64,000 bases of DNA from Setaria digitata (Eukaryota > Nematoda > Chromadorea > Rhabditida > Setariidae), in the NCBI GenBank assembly GCA_003640385.1, contig RCAB01000073.1:62001-126000 (forward strand), written 5' to 3'. Below, piece after piece: positions 39,928 to 52,345 of this stretch. The translations under genes were made by a program, and so were the position numbers. Numbering within the stretch: the stretch's first letter is position 1; each line of letters opens with the position of its first letter. Under the pieces are notes generated by a model. That model was not told the origin of the DNA. It saw only the letters and a list, made by a program, of their open reading frames with translations, and searched no databases.

Positions 39928-41022
39928 ATGCAGAATGGTGATGTAAAAAGGCCAAGTAGAATAGTAAGGTAAGTTCATTCTAGCTTCTGAAGTTGTTTAG
40001 CCTCGATACATGGAAAAAGTTTGAGCTCATAAGCGTGGGTTTTATACATTTGCAAAACCAATTGCAGAATATCCTTTTTTTTCAAGATATAAACCAGTGG
40101 ATCCACAGTCATCTCTCGCGCTTACTGATGATCCAATTCCTGAATATATGAATGTGCTAGGAATGGTTTTTAGTATGTGTGGATTAATGATGAGAGTACG
40201 CTTTTCAAATCATTTGCTGGCCAGTTTTTATCTTTAAAATCAAATGCCTATTCTAAATGTAAGAAACATAGGATAGGTTTCAGTAACGCAGGGCTTATTT
40301 GCACGTAGAAAATATAAGCAGTCCATTTTGCGTCTTTTTTTTTTTGATGAATTTCCCAATCTATGTTTTATTAATACTACTTATGAAATTGCTCTGACAT
40401 TTAGCAATGTTGAGAAGAGAACCAATATAGTAATTAGACAGAAATGGCAATGATCATGTTTTCTCGTTCAATAAATTTTAGTTTTTTTTATCATGAAACA
40501 GTATGTGAGGATATAACAGTTAGTGCATATTTATTTGCATGTAGAGGACAATGCTAAGAAAAATAAAAAGTTCTCCAACACTTGTAATTTAATCTTTTAT
40601 TAGATGAAATGGTGTGCCTGGATAGCACTTCTATGCTCCTGTGTTAGTTTTGCAAATGCTCGGACGAGTGATGATGCAAAACAAATTGTTAGCAGTTTCA
40701 TGTGAGCTCTTTCATAATCTGTAATTCTAGTTCTGAATTATAGATATATTTCGGTAGAAACATAGCAGAGTGAAAGTTCTCGAGGTTAGAAATCGGAAAA
40801 AAATGTGTTGTGTAATCTTGTAGAAGTTGACGCTAGGATTAGAGAAAGATGAATTAAATTCCATATTTGTACTTCTATCATTTCGTTCAATTCCTTTTAT
40901 CTGCTTGTGTTAGGATTGGTTTTAAGCAGTGACAAATTTTCAGGCTTTCAATTTCCGCTGTTGTCATGACTTACTTACAAAATCCACAACCAATTATACC
41001 ACCATGGGCCAATTTGCTTTAG
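39928..41022 (+). CDS. WDR83OS: Asterix (WDR83OS) PAT-complex subunit, 108 aa, 4 exons
   Basis: Exons 39928-39968, 40087-40195, 40604-40701 and 40944-41022; 327 nt, the same size as family members. [20 protein letters not shown] leads into [20 protein letters not shown], then [40 protein letters not shown] and [16 protein letters not shown]. This is nearly colinear with human Asterix. Asterix partners CCDC47 in the ER membrane PAT chaperone, shielding transmembrane segments with polar residues during multipass protein insertion. Two or three membrane helices are evident. The small exons explain why no long ORF marks the gene. Confidence 0.95.
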
Positions 41023-43406
41023 CAGCGATTGTATAGTTACCATAATTCAGTAATGTACGATACATTCAATTATTGATGTCATGCATAGGTGATGGTTAGC
41101 TTATTCATCTGTTATTATTGTTAAATTTATTCTCGTGCTCAACATCATTCCATTTTATCGGCTTAAAATATATTAGTAAAAGTTGTGTAAAGTGCGATAT
41201 CGATGTAAATTAAAAATTTTTAAATTGCATTCAACGTCAGAATGGATAAGTTGGTAATGATATATCAAGGGAATTTTTTTTAATATACCGAACAGTAATT
41301 TAGTGAAGTTATATTCGTCTATATTCATACCAGACTGTTTAGTTAAAAATTTTTCTGATTATAGGTTTGAAGGCACAAAAAAAGTGATAATGTGAATAAA
41401 TTTAAGCTGCAAAAGTTTTGAATGTGCTGGATTACATACATGAAACAGTTCAGCTGGTTAGGACACTTTCTGCATATACCAATAGCGAAAATACTGAAGG
41501 AGTAAGAAATTCGAAAGATTAATAATAATACTTCGAATAGAAATTAAACGGGGAAGGCTTTTCGATAAATGACAGTTTGAACATGAGACAAACGTATATT
41601 TTCCTGAAGCAGAACACTGGTAGCTCAACTTTGCTGCATCAGTGAAGTGAATCCTATTTAACGTACGGGACAAGGGGATATTGCTGCATATTATCAGTGG
41701 GACAACACAGGAACAATCTTGAATTTGGGTACTTGCAGATGAGGCTAATAACAGAATCAGATGGTTAAACTGTAAATTAAAAATCCTTTTGAAAATAGCA
41801 AACTTGTGAGCACATAAATTATCGTACTCCTGCGCTCTGATTATATTTTATGAGAGAGAAGCGGATTACTTACTACGTCGTGAGTATGAAAGGCGTTAAC
41901 AAATATCACATAACTTGACACTTCTGCTTATGGCTTTTTATTCATTCGCCTCGTGTATTATTATTTCTCTTCAGTCATTTGGATATTCTCAGTGCAGTTA
42001 AATGATTCGGTGAAAAGAAATAAGAAACACTGAAAAGTTCAAAGAGACGTGACTTTTCAGTAAATATTTCTTCCATGTGTTTCTTGAGTCGATTCAAAAC
42101 TACCACACCCTCACCCTTACGCCTATCCCTCCTGATAACTTCGTCAATAAGTTTGGAACATTGTAGATTGGATTTGAAAATATATGCTAATGGTACCTTT
42201 GGGAAAATCAAAGTGCCAACTGACTGGAATACAAAGAAGACTTTCACTTTTTTTCAAGAGTATATACTCCAATAATAAGTCGAAAAACTCTCTCATTCCA
42301 ATTATTTCCAGAGCAAAAGGGTCCTTTAACTCTTTTCACAAATTCGCTTTCACAGGGGGGCGTTTTTAGTCAGCAAACTTAGGTTCCAAATTACATGTCA
42401 TGGCAAGCAACGATTAGTACTAACTCTTTTTAATTTGTTTTAATACAAATATTATTTATAAACAAACGATATTTCAAAAAAAAAAAATAACTCTCCAATA
42501 GTGTACTACCTAAAATTAAAGATTTTAAATAGAAAATTCAAATTATAGCTGGGAAATACTAAAGTCATTTCAGGATATACGGAAGTATTTACAATTATAA
42601 ATGATTTCCACAATACAATACACAATTTTTTTTTTAAACTACAATTTAATCTGAATCATCTTCGTGAACAATTAGCAATATTTTCCAAACTTTGAAATTC
42701 ATTAATAAAATCTTTCCAAATCCTTCAGATATTTAGACAAATTTCCAAAATAGAAAACAAATTTTAAAACAGATGTGTTTAATAAAATGAAAATGTAACT
42801 ATATAGGAAGGTGAAATCATGTAGAAAGTGGAACTGACTTTGACATGAAGGATAAGATATATGACAGTTGGTGTTTTCAGATATTTCCATTGCAACAAGG
42901 CACGAAAACACTGAGCAACAAGCAAATATATTGATCCAGTGAATTGCAAAAAAAAAAAAAAAAAAAAAAAAAAAACAAGATGTGCAGTAAAATTATAAAA
43001 GCCGTAAATAAATGAGAAAAAATGGATAGCTAATCAATTTACTGATAAATTAACTCAATATTGCTGAAATGTTTGAAAAAATAGAAATGTAATGAGACTT
43101 TTCATACTTTTTCTAGTTTAATGTGAGCCATAGAATTAGTTTCAATCAAAATTTCCGATTGTCATATATCTTTCATGAGAATCCACTAAACAAAGCATGT
43201 TCTGTTTACCCTCCATAACTAATGATACGCCTTATTCTCTGACAATCTTTAATACGTTCTTTCGAATATCTGTGATACTACCATTCACAAAGTGTCAAAA
43301 ACTAGTTAAAAAAATGCGCCTTGATGATTAGTCATGAATAACAGGAATTATATTCAGATTCTACATAGAGTGCCATTATTTTAATAGTGGTGATAGACAT
43401 TAGGAG
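41023..43406. other. convergent intergenic region, 2.4 kb
   Basis: Between the 3' ends of Asterix (plus) and Rab39 (minus). It contains an A-rich run at about 42948-42975 and a minus-strand ORF at 41975-42247 with a charged segment (listed as a finding). No recognised gene. Confidence 0.4.
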
Positions 43407-44990
43407 TCAAAACCAGCATGCACAAGTCGATTTTGGTGAGTATGAACATTCCGACAATGTCAGTGATTTCGCGCGAGTTATACCACTCCGAATACCTTCC
43501 CAACCATCAGCTACATACAACTGCCTATTCTCAATTCGATCATTGATTTCTCTTGCAATCATTTTAAATGATTCCTATAAAATGCATCAAGTTCTGTTAA
43601 AAAATATAGGTAGCCCAGCAAAAAAGATCAGAAGTAGTATACTGCACAAAATTTCTTAAAAAATAAATAAATAAATAAAACCGTAACACTGACCTGAACA
43701 TTTTCGCCTGTAACTGCTGAAGTTTCTAAAAATTTGATTTTGTTATATTTGGCAAAATACTCGCCTTCCTCATACATCACCTGAAAAATGGGAACACTCC
43801 ATCATAAAAAGAATAGTAATAGAAGTAGATTTTGTCTTGCAAATTTATCAACAAATATTTTTGGAGAGTTCCATAAACACTGCATTTTCTAGTTTCTCAT
43901 TAGTATTTTTCATGAATAGCAAAGCATTCACTGTTGAAATAACGGAAATAAAGTAACCAATTGGCGGTTGGTTAGCAAAAGCTAGAGCACGAATATGGAG
44001 AAATTACATGTAGAATATTTACGGAAAAACCAACTAGAAATCTGCTGAAAAAACACCGCACCTGACGTTCATCATTGAGATCAGCTTTATGACCAATGAG
44101 TTGGAACACACAATTACTCGGCTGAGGACCACCAACATTTTCTTCCGCTTCTTTTAGCCACTGTGCAACATGATCAAAAGTTGATCGGTTTGTTATATCA
44201 TAAACAACAATAACGCCCACTGAGTTGCGGTAATATGAACGTGTTATTGATCTGAAATGGGCTTATTTCTGTTTCACCGGAGTATACTTCAATAAGTTGC
44301 CATAAAAAAATATAAAACTTATCTACTCACGGATTTAATATAGTAAATTGTTCAAAAAAGACAAACAGTTTTTAAAAAAGAATATNCTTTCACCGGAGTA
44401 TACTTCAATAAATCGCCATAAAAAAATATAAAACTTATCTACTCACCGATTTAATATAGTAAATTGTTCAAAAAAGACAAACAGTTTTTAAAAAAGAATA
44501 TATCTCAAGGTGAGTGGATCTAAAGTACTTTTAGTTAACAATAAGATATTCATATGATGTACAGAAATACTACGGCAACAGATTAAAAATAATTTGAAAA
44601 GAAAGAAAAAAAAACATGGAACAGCCTGACCGTAGTGATAGTGGTACTTTAAAAGATCTGCAGGTAATTTCGATTCAACCCCTGAAATATTTTTTTGCCT
44701 CCGAAATTTTTAAAATAATGCTTTTGTATCAAATTACTCCACCTGAACTTTTCTTGTCCAGCAGTATCCCACAGTTGTAACTTTATTCGGTATCCCGGTT
44801 TGACCTCTACCATTCGGGCATAAAAATCAACACCAACTGTTGGGTCACAGATTTCGGCGCACTTTCCCTCTGTGAAATATCTGAGCAAGCTTGATTTACC
44901 CACTGTGGAATCACCAATCAATATTACACGAAACTGATATCGATACATTGGAGCGTAATCTGACGCCTCCACATTATCTTCTGTATCCAT
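43407..44990 (-). CDS. Rab39-like small GTPase, 230 aa, 4 exons
   Basis: Minus-strand exons 44990-44743, 44251-44062, 43780-43694 and 43574-43407; 693 nt. The start is the ATG at 44990, 43 nt after a TTTTTCAG acceptor that is probably an SL site. G motifs: P-loop GDSTVGKSS, switch I [30 protein letters not shown], G4 as GHKADL (Rab39 proteins have GCKLDL rather than NKxD), and ETSA. The N-terminal extension (MDTEDNVEASDYAPMY) and [15 protein letters not shown] favour Rab39, which in animals acts on endolysosomal and autophagy traffic and, in C. elegans, interacts with the UVRAG and C9orf72 type pathways. The C-terminus is STCACWF, unusual for a prenylated Rab. Intron 1 contains an assembly join at 44386. 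Confidence 0.9.
44272..44501. repeat. duplicated flanks around single N at 44386 (assembly join)
   Basis: 44272-44385 and 44388-44501 are near-identical copies around one N inside Rab39 intron 1, with about three substitutions (for example AAGTTGCC versus AAATCGCC). They look like two alleles placed in series rather than a real tandem duplication. Confidence 0.8.
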
Positions 44991-46060
44991 CAGCACTTCT
45001 AATGTCAGTGGAACCACCGATCCGCACAATCTGAAAAAGATTTTGCGTTTAACTCGAAAAGTTCACGTCTAACCTTCTAGTTCAACTCACTCAACTTAAC
45101 TGCAAAGTTGCTTTCGGAGGAAAAAGTTTACAGAGTGGGGAGATGAAGTGAACAACGACACCGAGGAACTCTGCACAGAGCAAATCGCTTCCGAAGGGAC
45201 AGACAGACAGACACACCTCACCAACCAGCACAAATTAAACGTGCGCACTTTACCTGGCGGGAAACATGGCCGTTGTTACGGGGTCAGGTATCAAATGCAA
45301 TTACAAGGGACCATTGATTTCCTAGTGTGAACTCTTGTCTGGGCATACGTAGAACTATGGAAATATTCCATGTCGAGGAGAGCCGAATTAATCTGTGAAC
45401 TATTAAGCTGTAATTCGTACGAAGAGTCCAGAAGCGGGGGTGTCCCTGGTAGGACCGAGGTATGGGAGGGTGCTCTGCAGCTCGTCCCTCGGTAGACCTC
45501 AGGAAACATGGAAAATTTTCAGCTGAAAGAATGGATGATTAGCTTTACAGTTTTATTTTTGTTCAGTCCCTTTGTTTTTATGAGAAGAAAAAACTATTAG
45601 GTTTGGATATTGCAGTGTTTGTTATTTAGTGATTGCTGTTGTTATTAAATTTTTTTTTTTTTTTGGTAGTTTTTCTTGACGGTGGAATCATTACACATTT
45701 TGATTTTTCTGCAAAAAAAAAAAAGACGATGTTGTTACAAAACTAATGGACTGAGTGTTTTAAGTGCGGTTTAGGCAGAAGTAAAGTTTTTCATACAGAA
45801 GTAACTGATACTGCTCAGTAGCTGATGTGTCTTTGTAAATTTTAAATGGCGCAACAGTTTTTGATTTAATTTTTAGAATTATTATATACTTTGAGCATCC
45901 CTGAATAGCTAAATATTGTATTATTACTTACAGATACTTTTATGTTTTCCTGGCATAGATGGTAACTGTAATATACAAATATTTCATTTTTGATAGCCTT
46001 TTTGAGACTGCAAGATTTCAGAAAAAGAAATTTAATTCAAGTATTTTTTTTTTCAGCATC
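44991..46060. other. divergent promoter region of Rab39 and ARP6
   Basis: About 1.1 kb. The segment 45420-45510 is locally G/C-rich and contains complementary arms (ACCGAGG at 45454-45460, CCTCGGT at 45487-45493). The ARP6 side holds T tracts. No other gene is visible. Confidence 0.45.
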
Positions 46061-48611
46061 ATGTCACATACACTTATATTTGATAATGGTTGTAGCACCA
46101 TCAAAGCTGGTTACGTAACCGACGATCAACCCAGGTGACATTTAACAAGACTTCTCTTATTAAAACTTGATATAATGGCGTTTTTTTTTTTGTTTTTTTT
46201 AATGATTCAAATGATTTATCAAGATTTTTTTATTTCATTCTCCGCTTTCTATTTTAAGTCAAGACATTTTAAAGAAACTTGCTATGATTAATTTTAAGGT
46301 TATTTCCGAACTGTATTGTTAAAACGAAAACTGACCGTAAAAGAGTTTATGTAGCGGATGAGATTGAAGAATGTCGTGATCATTCCAGCATATTTTTCCT
46401 TAGCCCTGCTGAAAAGGGATATATTGGTTAGTTTGTTGTTGCTTCAGTAGTTTGATTTCAACACTGTACACTATATAAATGGACATTTCTTACAGTTATT
46501 GTAGTTTTCTTATACGAAAAAGAATAATTTGTCGAGATTTTAGTTAACTGGGACGTTGAGCAGCAAATATGGGACCGAGTATTTGGAAAAACTGCACTGA
46601 ATGTTTCATTCTCCGATACTCGTGTTATCATGACCGATACCATTTATAATGTTCCAGCGATTCGAGATTTCTCTGATGAAATACTTTTTGAACAATATGG
46701 GTTCCATTCAGTTGCTAAAACAAGTGGTAGGTGGTTTTGTGAAATAAAAAGGAATATTTTTTCGAGTTTAAGAAAACTTGATCTAATTGATTTCCAGCAA
46801 AAATTTTGAATTTTCTACTCTGTTTTAAGTCACATTAAAATCATGAGATATTTCTGTCTTGTAAAAGTCATGGTTGAGCTTCTTCACTCATCGCAATGGC
46901 CGATACTGTTACACAGGAATACAAGGAAGAATTCTGTTGTATTGTCGTAGATAGTGGTTTTTCGTTTACTCATATCGTGCCGTATTATAATGGAAAAGTG
47001 ATTCGAGAAGGTATTTTAAGGTTGGTCTAAAATTTTAATATTTGGTGTTTTTTTTTTTTAAAAAACATTTAATTTAATTTCTATCTGTTGAAAACATCTT
47101 GTTGTATACTTGCTTTGCACGTAGTTCAATAAAAATGGAGAGCGGGAAAAGTTGCTACAGTCACTGTTGTTTGGCTTTTGTTTCATTTCATCCCCTTGAA
47201 TTCAGGATTGATGTTGGTGGTAAAGTTTTAACTAATTTGCTGAAAGAATGGATTTCTTATCGGCAGTTGAATGTAATGGAGGAAACATACGTAATGAACG
47301 AATGCAAGGAAGACATTTGCTTTGTTGCTGATGATTTTGCTAAACATATGGAAATTGCCAAGTAAGTTAGAGAATATGAAGGAGAGTAGGTGAACTACAG
47401 TGCTTTGCAGTGCTTTTGAAAAACTGTTCCATACAGCGAAGGATAAAATGTTATTTTACCTATCGAGCATCTGGTGAGAAATATTTATTTTCTTTACAAG
47501 ACTACTTTAGTCTAAACACAACTTATATTTTCATGTAANTAACTTATATTTTCATGTAAGACAATGCTGCATATAATATTTACGAGATTTTTTTTATGTT
47601 TAAGGCATCGAGGTAAGGAGAATACCATCGTTCAGGATTATGTGCTTNTTTACGAGATTTTTTTTTATGTTTAAGGCATCGAGGTAAGGAGAATACCATC
47701 GTTCAGGATTATGTGCTTCCAGATTTCAATATCCATTGTCGTGGATTCATTCGAACGCCTGGAAATAGTTTTTGCGATGATTTGCAAAGATTGAGAGTGA
47801 ATATAGAAAGATTTGCAGTACCCGAAGTACTTTTTTCGCCATCGGATATCGGAATTTTACAGATGGGCATTCCGGAAGCTATCGCAGCTTCTGTAAAAAA
47901 GTGCCCTTATGGTAATCCTCGCATGTTTCTTTGAAATAGTGATAAATCATTTTTTGATTTGAACATTAAAAATTATGGTAAAATTATGCTATAGCTTTTG
48001 ATATGTTTATATTGTGTTAGTTGATAAGTGCATATTTTCTCTTCAGGAATGAGAGGACGATTGTTAAATAACATTTTACTTTGTGGTGGAAATGTTTTGT
48101 TTCCCGGATTTAAAAAACGAGTGTATGTTTTGCCATATTTATTCTCATATTTTATAAAAAAAGTTTTTTTCGAGAGCAAGTTTTTTTTAAGCATATTTGA
48201 ACAGCACGGTAGTCGAATATTCGGGTTATTTATTTTTATAGCAGCTACATAATTAAATTTCAGTATTAAAGATTTACGACCAATCGTAGATCAGATTTAT
48301 GACATAAGGTTAAGAGACGTTTTCGATCCCATAACATATGCTTGGCACTGTGGACGAAATTCAATAAAACTTGGTGCATGGGATGACAGGTTTGCTTTGA
48401 CTGTTTCGGAAGAGTTGGGAAATCAGGTTTTGTAATCCAAACAAGTTTGTTTTCAAGGAGTGGTTCTGGTCTCATATGTTGAGTATTTCTGAATTTTTTC
48501 TTTACATTTAAAAATATTTTCTTGAATTACAGATTCGTTTCGAAGGCGGAATACAATGAGCATGGATCTATTATTTGGAGGAAGCGGTTCTTCCATTTTC
48601 TTGAAATGTAG
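46061..48611 (+). CDS. ARP6: actin-related protein 6, 399 aa, 9 exons
   Basis: Exons 46061-46134, 46299-46426, 46544-46726, 46879-47020, 47206-47361, 47676-47911, 48047-48122, 48264-48389 and 48533-48611; 1200 nt, close to human ARP6 (396 aa). The ATG lies 4 nt after a T-rich CAG acceptor, so it is very likely trans-spliced. Landmarks: [56 protein letters not shown], INDxGGK-type [43 protein letters not shown] and [14 protein letters not shown]6 is a subunit of the SRCAP/SWR1 complex that deposits histone H2A.Z. Two assembly joins (47539, 47648) precede exon 6, and the start of exon 6 is duplicated there. Confidence 0.94.
47520..47717. repeat. two single-N assembly joins (47539, 47648) with duplicated flanks
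   Basis: AACTTATATTTTCATGTAA occurs on both sides of the N at 47539. The roughly 69 bases before the N at 47648 (47579-47647), including the exon 6 acceptor and the first 40 or so exon bases of ARP6, recur after it (47649-47717) with one extra T in the T run. These look like unmerged contig ends. Confidence 0.85.
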
Positions 48612-49153
48612 CTTTTGGTAGTTTGTTTTAGAATTCTTTCGTGTGTTGTCGTTCGTGATCTCAATACTTATGCTGTGTAAGAGAGAAATAAATTTTGACG
48701 AATATATATATATATATCTCATTTCATGTTTATTCATGAAATATTTGATTGGATGTGTCTTCCTTTTCACTGATATTTGTATCTCATGCTTTCGAAAGTT
48801 GACATTTACATTTCCTTATTCTCATCACATTAAAAAGATCCAAATTAGGTGTTATGAATGATGGAAATAAATGTACTGGAAAATGCCACAAGGTTTCAGT
48901 TGGCTAATAAAGGATTTCTTTGATTCCGCAGAGTACTTTTTATCCTTCATATGGTTTAATCTTTCCTCGTATTTCCTCTTTTCTGTTCTCCTTTTATTCC
49001 TCAGTAATAAAAGTGTAGGTTCACTAGTGTGTTTACTTGGTAGTTAGTCGAAATCGTTGTACTTGAAACATCATAATTTGATTTCACGTATTGCAGGAAG
49101 TAGTTGTCAGGTTTCTGTTTTCTCATCCTGTTTGTTCAGGTACTTCGGCCCAA
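48612..49153. other. ARP6-SF3B4 spacer
   Basis: Contains AATAAA at 48687-48692 (76 nt after the ARP6 stop), a short TA run near 48703, and a GTTCAG acceptor at about 49138 just before the SF3B4 ATG, consistent with SL trans-splicing of a downstream operon gene. Confidence 0.5.
48687..48692 (+). terminator. poly(A) signal AATAAA of ARP6
   Basis: AATAAA 76 nt after the TAG at 48609-48611. Confidence 0.5.
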
Positions 49154-51658
49154 ATGTCAGCAGGACCTATTCTTGAAAGGAATCAAGGTAAGTTGTAGTT
49201 TTCATCATCATGCGTTTTGGGGACTGTCACCCATTCAGAATCTTTGTTAAATAATATGAAGGATTTTTTATGACTGGAAGCATTTTTTTTTGTTTTTCGT
49301 TTGAAGATTGTTGTGGTGTTGTCGGAAACGAATTATCCTTAACTTTACTATGAATGTGGTTTTTAGATGCCACAATTTATGTAGGTGGCTTGGATGAAAA
49401 GGTGACTGATGCAATTTTATGGGAACTGTTTGTCCAAGCAGGACCTGTTGTATCAGTGAATATGCCAAAAGATCGAGTAACAAGTTCACATCAAGGGTTA
49501 CGTCATTTTGAATTCGGATTAGATTTCCAATATACATTAATCGTTTCCATAGCTTTGCAAATTAATAATCAAATTTAAGTAATCTAAATCTTTATTTTCT
49601 ATTGTTTTATTTATCTATATCTTGAAGCTTTCAGCTTTGGCTTTATTGAATTTATGGGTGAAGAAGATGCTGACTATGCAATCAAGATCATGAACATGAT
49701 CAAGTTATATGGGAAACCTATAAAGGTAGTTGAAATTATATCTATGAATTACATATGAATGTGTAAAGTTTTAGGGGCTAATTGACACAGTTGTCAGTGG
49801 TGTTTTGTTGCACAGAAAATGAATATTGGAAGCGCAAAGGGGTATTTGAAGGAAAGTTGAATCTTTCATTCTTTCATTTCTTACTTACGAATTATTTGCT
49901 TTTAGTAATCTAGTATGTTTTTCTTTAGAATTGTATAAAAGAAATTCAGGAGAATAGTAGCTGTAACGTTAAATGACTAAGGCAATAATTTTTCCAGGTA
50001 AACAAGGCTTCGGCTCATGAGAAGAATATGGATGTTGGTGCAAATGTATTTGTTGGTAATCTAGACCCAGAAGTGGATGAGAAATTACTTTTTGATACAT
50101 TCAGTGCATTTGGTGTCATTTTACAGGTTTTTTTTTTTTTTTCTTTTTATGTGAACTGATTATTCGATATAACTGCAGATATTTTCCACCGTTATTGCAG
50201 GATATCCTTTATATGGTTGAACGTAGTTTGTTATTATATATTTCAGAATAGAATAGTGAAGCATATTTCCTACTTTTTTTTATTAAGATATAGATTCAAT
50301 GTCATAATTTCTCAAAAAAGTTTGCTGTGTATTTTTCACTTTAATAGCAATTTGTCAGGTAAATTATTAATGTAGTAGGTTTCTACCCTCATCTATTAGA
50401 GTGTTCATTAAGGTTCCAAAAATAATGCGTGACGCTGAAACGGGTAACAGTAAAGGTTTTGCATTCGTAAATTTTGCATCGTTCGAAGCGTCAGACTCAG
50501 CCATTGAAGCAATGAATGGTCAGTTCCTTTGCAATCGAGCAATTACAGTAAGCTATGCCTTCAAAAAAGATACAAAGGTTTGTTCTTTTTCTCTGTCCTG
50601 TTTTTCATCATGCGTATTTTTTAGCATTTTTACAGCTTTCCTTTTTTTCTTTGCATGAGTAGGGGACTGGACGTGCTACTTTTGAAAATGATAAACTGGT
50701 CTTTCTATAAGATTTTTGTATAGAAACTTCTAGTGCTTTAAAGAAATTTTATTAATTGTAGAAGCGCTCAATTTTAAGTCCTTTTCCAATTTTTCTATTA
50801 ATATATGGATGGAAGAATTTTTTGCTAAGTTTATCACCCAACTGCTAGAATTAGTAGTCTCAATTTTTAACCAAAATTCCAGGGTGAACGACATGGTACC
50901 GCTGCGGAGCGAATGCTAGCTGCGCAGAATCCACTGTTTCCTTCCGACAAACCAAATCAAATATTTTCGGATGGGAAATTGCCACTTGCACCTGTGCTTC
51001 ATCCACCTCCACCAGGTCCCCCAATACCACCACCAATGATTCCACCAATGGCTGGGCCACCACCTGCGATCTTCCCTCCACCACCACCTCCTATGCCTAC
51101 GCCCGGTGCGACACCGATTCCTCCGCCGCCTCCACCACCTGCTCCTCCAACACCACTCGGCACGCCGAGACCGCCACCGCCAATGAGTGGTGAGTATTTG
51201 TTTGTTTAGTGTCACAAATGTTGCTTTTTCTAGGTTTCTGAATTAATTGAGCTGAGATTGAGTATATTTTGCCACTTCAGTAATTGAATTATTTTGTGAA
51301 TTGTTGAAGCAAGCAAATCACTATTTATTGCTTTGCATTTCGGTGCATTTTGGTGAGTAATTGGTACCATCAGTTAAAATTTTCAGCTCCGCTACCAATG
51401 TGGGGAATGCCACCGCCACCACCAATAACACCAGGAATGCGACCTCCAGCAACACCGACTCCTACGCCACCCCCGCCACCTCCTCCACGAGGTTTCCCTC
51501 GAATGCCGCCACCATTTCCTCCCATGCAGGGTCGTGCGCCATTCCCTCCACCGCCACCACCTTCAGTGCGAATGATGCGCCCCCCACCACCTCCTATCAT
51601 GCGACCTTCTCGACCACCACCTCCTCCGACATCTGCTCCTGCACCACTACCATCCTAA
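49154..51658 (+). CDS. SF3B4: splicing factor 3B subunit 4 (SAP49), 375 aa, 7 exons
   Basis: Exons 49154-49187, 49367-49496, 49635-49725, 49998-50126, 50413-50577, 50883-51189 and 51387-51658; 1128 nt. It starts [23 protein letters not shown]1 follows ([36 protein letters not shown]), then RRM2 ([55 protein letters not shown]). The C-terminal half is Pro/Met-rich with runs of six or seven prolines, as in SF3B4 of other animals. SF3B4 belongs to the U2 snRNP SF3b complex and binds pre-mRNA next to the branch site, contacting SF3B2. Alternate-frame ORFs over the proline region are shadows. Confidence 0.95.
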
Positions 51659-52292
51659 CACGTTTTGCGGTAAATCAATCTCCTGATTATCTGTAGCCGA
51701 ATGCTGATGAAATGCTCTTTAGTTTTCTGCTTTTTGTTGTCATTTTCATTTTTGTTCAACCACTATCTCAAATTTAACAAAGTTATCAGCTGTTCATTGT
51801 TAATGAGTAGTCGTAATAATGAAGAATTGAAATTACTTCCTGGGAAATCATTTCATCAAATCAACTGTGGGGATTATAAGATGCTCAGAAGTTTACTTCT
51901 ACTGCTGATAACCATTTTTTTTGTCGCCTGAAGATCTTGTTTATTTTGGCTGTTTATTGGATCTATTTGTATTTAATGACACTCTAGTTGTTTGTTGCGT
52001 ATGTGAAGAAATAAAGATCATCTGACTACTCTATTTTCTAACATTTTTTGTCAAATTCTGAAAAAAAAAAAACTTTTTGTAAATTCCATCGTCTATCGTT
52101 AATTGTTTGAAAGGCTTGTTTGGCGTTATTTGTTTACGTGTTAGAAGTATTTGTGAGTTTTACGGATTTTAATAATCTGGAGTTTGTTGACTGATGATGA
52201 GTTTTTAAAAAAAAAAGGAATTTGTACTTCCGATATTGTCAAAATTTTTATAGCACTGGTTTAATTTCATATTAGCTGATTAGCTGCATATA

Positions 52293-52345
<53 letters not shown>

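Noticed and set aside
50916..51215. Minus-strand Arg/Trp-rich ORF, and Gly-rich ORF at 51370-51600
   Set aside because: Antisense shadows of the SF3B4 proline-codon repeats; they disappear once the spliced SF3B4 gene is placed.
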